A stretch of 64,000 nucleotides of DNA from Vespa crabro. Lineage: Eukaryota; Arthropoda; Insecta; Hymenoptera; Vespidae. The notes beneath the pieces were generated by a model. The model made no database searches. It worked only from the letters and a program-made list of their open reading frames with translations, and was not told the origin of the DNA. The DNA is taken from assembly GCF_910589235.1 (NCBI RefSeq), contig NC_060960.1, forward strand, positions 5,471,839 through 5,535,838, given 5' to 3'. A program made the position numbers and the translations under genes. Below, piece after piece: positions 63,456 to 64,000 of this stretch. Every line of letters begins with the position of its first letter. Position 1 is the stretch's first letter.

Positions 63456-63813
63456 TTAAGGACGAGATCCACGTGCAGCTTCTTCCAATGCACGCACTTT
63501 AAGCTCGCGCTCACGCTGTTGTCTAAAAAACATCCTTCGTTAATCCAATATATATTTAATTCGTTTATTAAAGCATACGAAGGAATATATTGTTATTTAT
63601 TTGAAAAGACGAACCTCAGATATTCCTCATGATGAGCCACAAGCGATGCATGTGGAGGAAAACGATCGCGTTCCATCATCAAATGACGTTGCAACTGTTC
63701 ATGATGCACTGCCATATCCGCATATGGTCTTCCAAGAAGCTCAGCTGGATGAAGAGCCAATGCTGGATCACGAGGCATTAAACCTGGCCGAGGATAATTA
63801 GCACCAGCAGCAG
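63456..63813 (-). CDS. Gug: Probable Atrophin (Grunge), last two coding exons, 5' partial
   Basis: Exons 63813-63615 and 63522-63456 (stop TAA) on the minus strand join in phase 2. They encode 88 C-terminal residues; the gene continues beyond the right edge. The sequence has a Pro/His-rich ALALHPAELLGRPYADM stretch, a HEQLQRHLMMERDRFPPHA helix and an Arg/Glu-rich end (QQRERELKVRALEEAARGSR). This is the composition and motif pattern I associate with the insect Atrophin C-terminus, a nuclear receptor and Polycomb-linked corepressor. The call rests on recognition of this tail alone. The open frame starting with Met at 63868 is an intron read-in (acceptor CATAG at 63818-63814) and not a signal peptide. 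Confidence 0.6.
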
Positions 63814-64000
63814 CTATGCAAATAACAAACGATAAAACAAATGGAAAGTATTTCAAATGTTCTATCATTTTATGTAATTAATATATGTATATTTATAAGA
63901 TATATATATATAAACAAATATGGAAAAATGCTTTAAAAAAGCATGCACTATTGAGAATACAATAAATCTGTTAAAAAATATTTAATAATTAATAAGTTAA
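63814..64000 (-). other. Intron of the Atrophin-like gene at the window edge
   Basis: AT-rich intron sequence ending at the acceptor 63815-63814. The preceding exon is outside the window. Confidence 0.6.

Noticed and set aside
63593..63868. Secreted protein with an N-terminal hydrophobic stretch
   Set aside because: The hydrophobic part is intron read-in upstream of the acceptor at 63815-63814. The real exon starts at 63813 and continues an Atrophin-like C-terminus.
1..64000. CRISPR arrays, operons, bacterial promoters, rRNA or tRNA genes
   Set aside because: The gene structure is clearly eukaryotic. No spaced identical repeats were seen, and no tRNA cloverleaf or rRNA segment was recognised by eye. 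A tRNAscan-type search was not possible here.

Overview
The window is AT-rich nuclear DNA of an insect. Intron-rich genes, an intact insect odorant receptor, a myosin-18 gene, R1-type retroelement debris and many simple repeats all fit a hymenopteran, probably a bee or wasp; the species cannot be fixed by eye. All gene models below were built by reading GT/AG splice sites and checking that the reading phase is kept across each junction. Nothing was aligned to a database.

Layout. 1-12.7 kb (+): the 3' half of a myosin-18 (Mhcl-like) gene. It has the post-motor converter piece, two IQ/neck exons and the coiled-coil tail; the motor exons lie upstream of the window. Two large in-phase alternative first coding exons (2078-4021 and 7714-8574) predict motorless isoforms. 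16.5-18.6 kb (+): one complete nine-exon odorant receptor. 18.8-23.2 kb: a repeat island with a broken R1-clade retroelement between 32-bp inverted repeats, a pair of diverged direct repeats around it, and a 602-bp MITE with long terminal inverted repeats. 23.8-27.3 kb (+): transcription factor DP, the E2F partner. 28.6-29.1 kb (-): COPS9, a 58-residue COP9 signalosome subunit in three small exons, head-to-head with a retinol-dehydrogenase-like SDR (29.5-31.3 kb, +). 33.6-35.5 kb (+): a membrane-anchored histidine acid phosphatase. 38.3-41.0 kb (-): Malvolio/NRAMP metal transporter. 46.5-48.6 kb (+): zyxin. 52.7-58.4 kb (-): boule/DAZ-family RNA-binding protein with a very long low-complexity C-terminus. 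60.2-61.2 kb (-): a Paraxis/scleraxis-type bHLH factor. 63.5 kb to the window edge (-): the last two coding exons of a probable Atrophin (Grunge) gene.

The genes do not form a pathway; they are ordinary neighbours. Convergent pairs (DP/COPS9, acid phosphatase/Malvolio, zyxin/boule) share AT-rich 3' spaces full of simple repeats. Divergent pairs (COPS9/SDR, Malvolio/zyxin) share promoters or long upstream regions. The observations most worth following are the alternative headless myosin-18 starts, an in-frame TGA just before a 55-codon conserved-looking acidic tail in the same gene, the inverted-repeat-bounded retroelement, the Malvolio stop codon embedded in a strong splice donor, and palindromic sites upstream of Malvolio.
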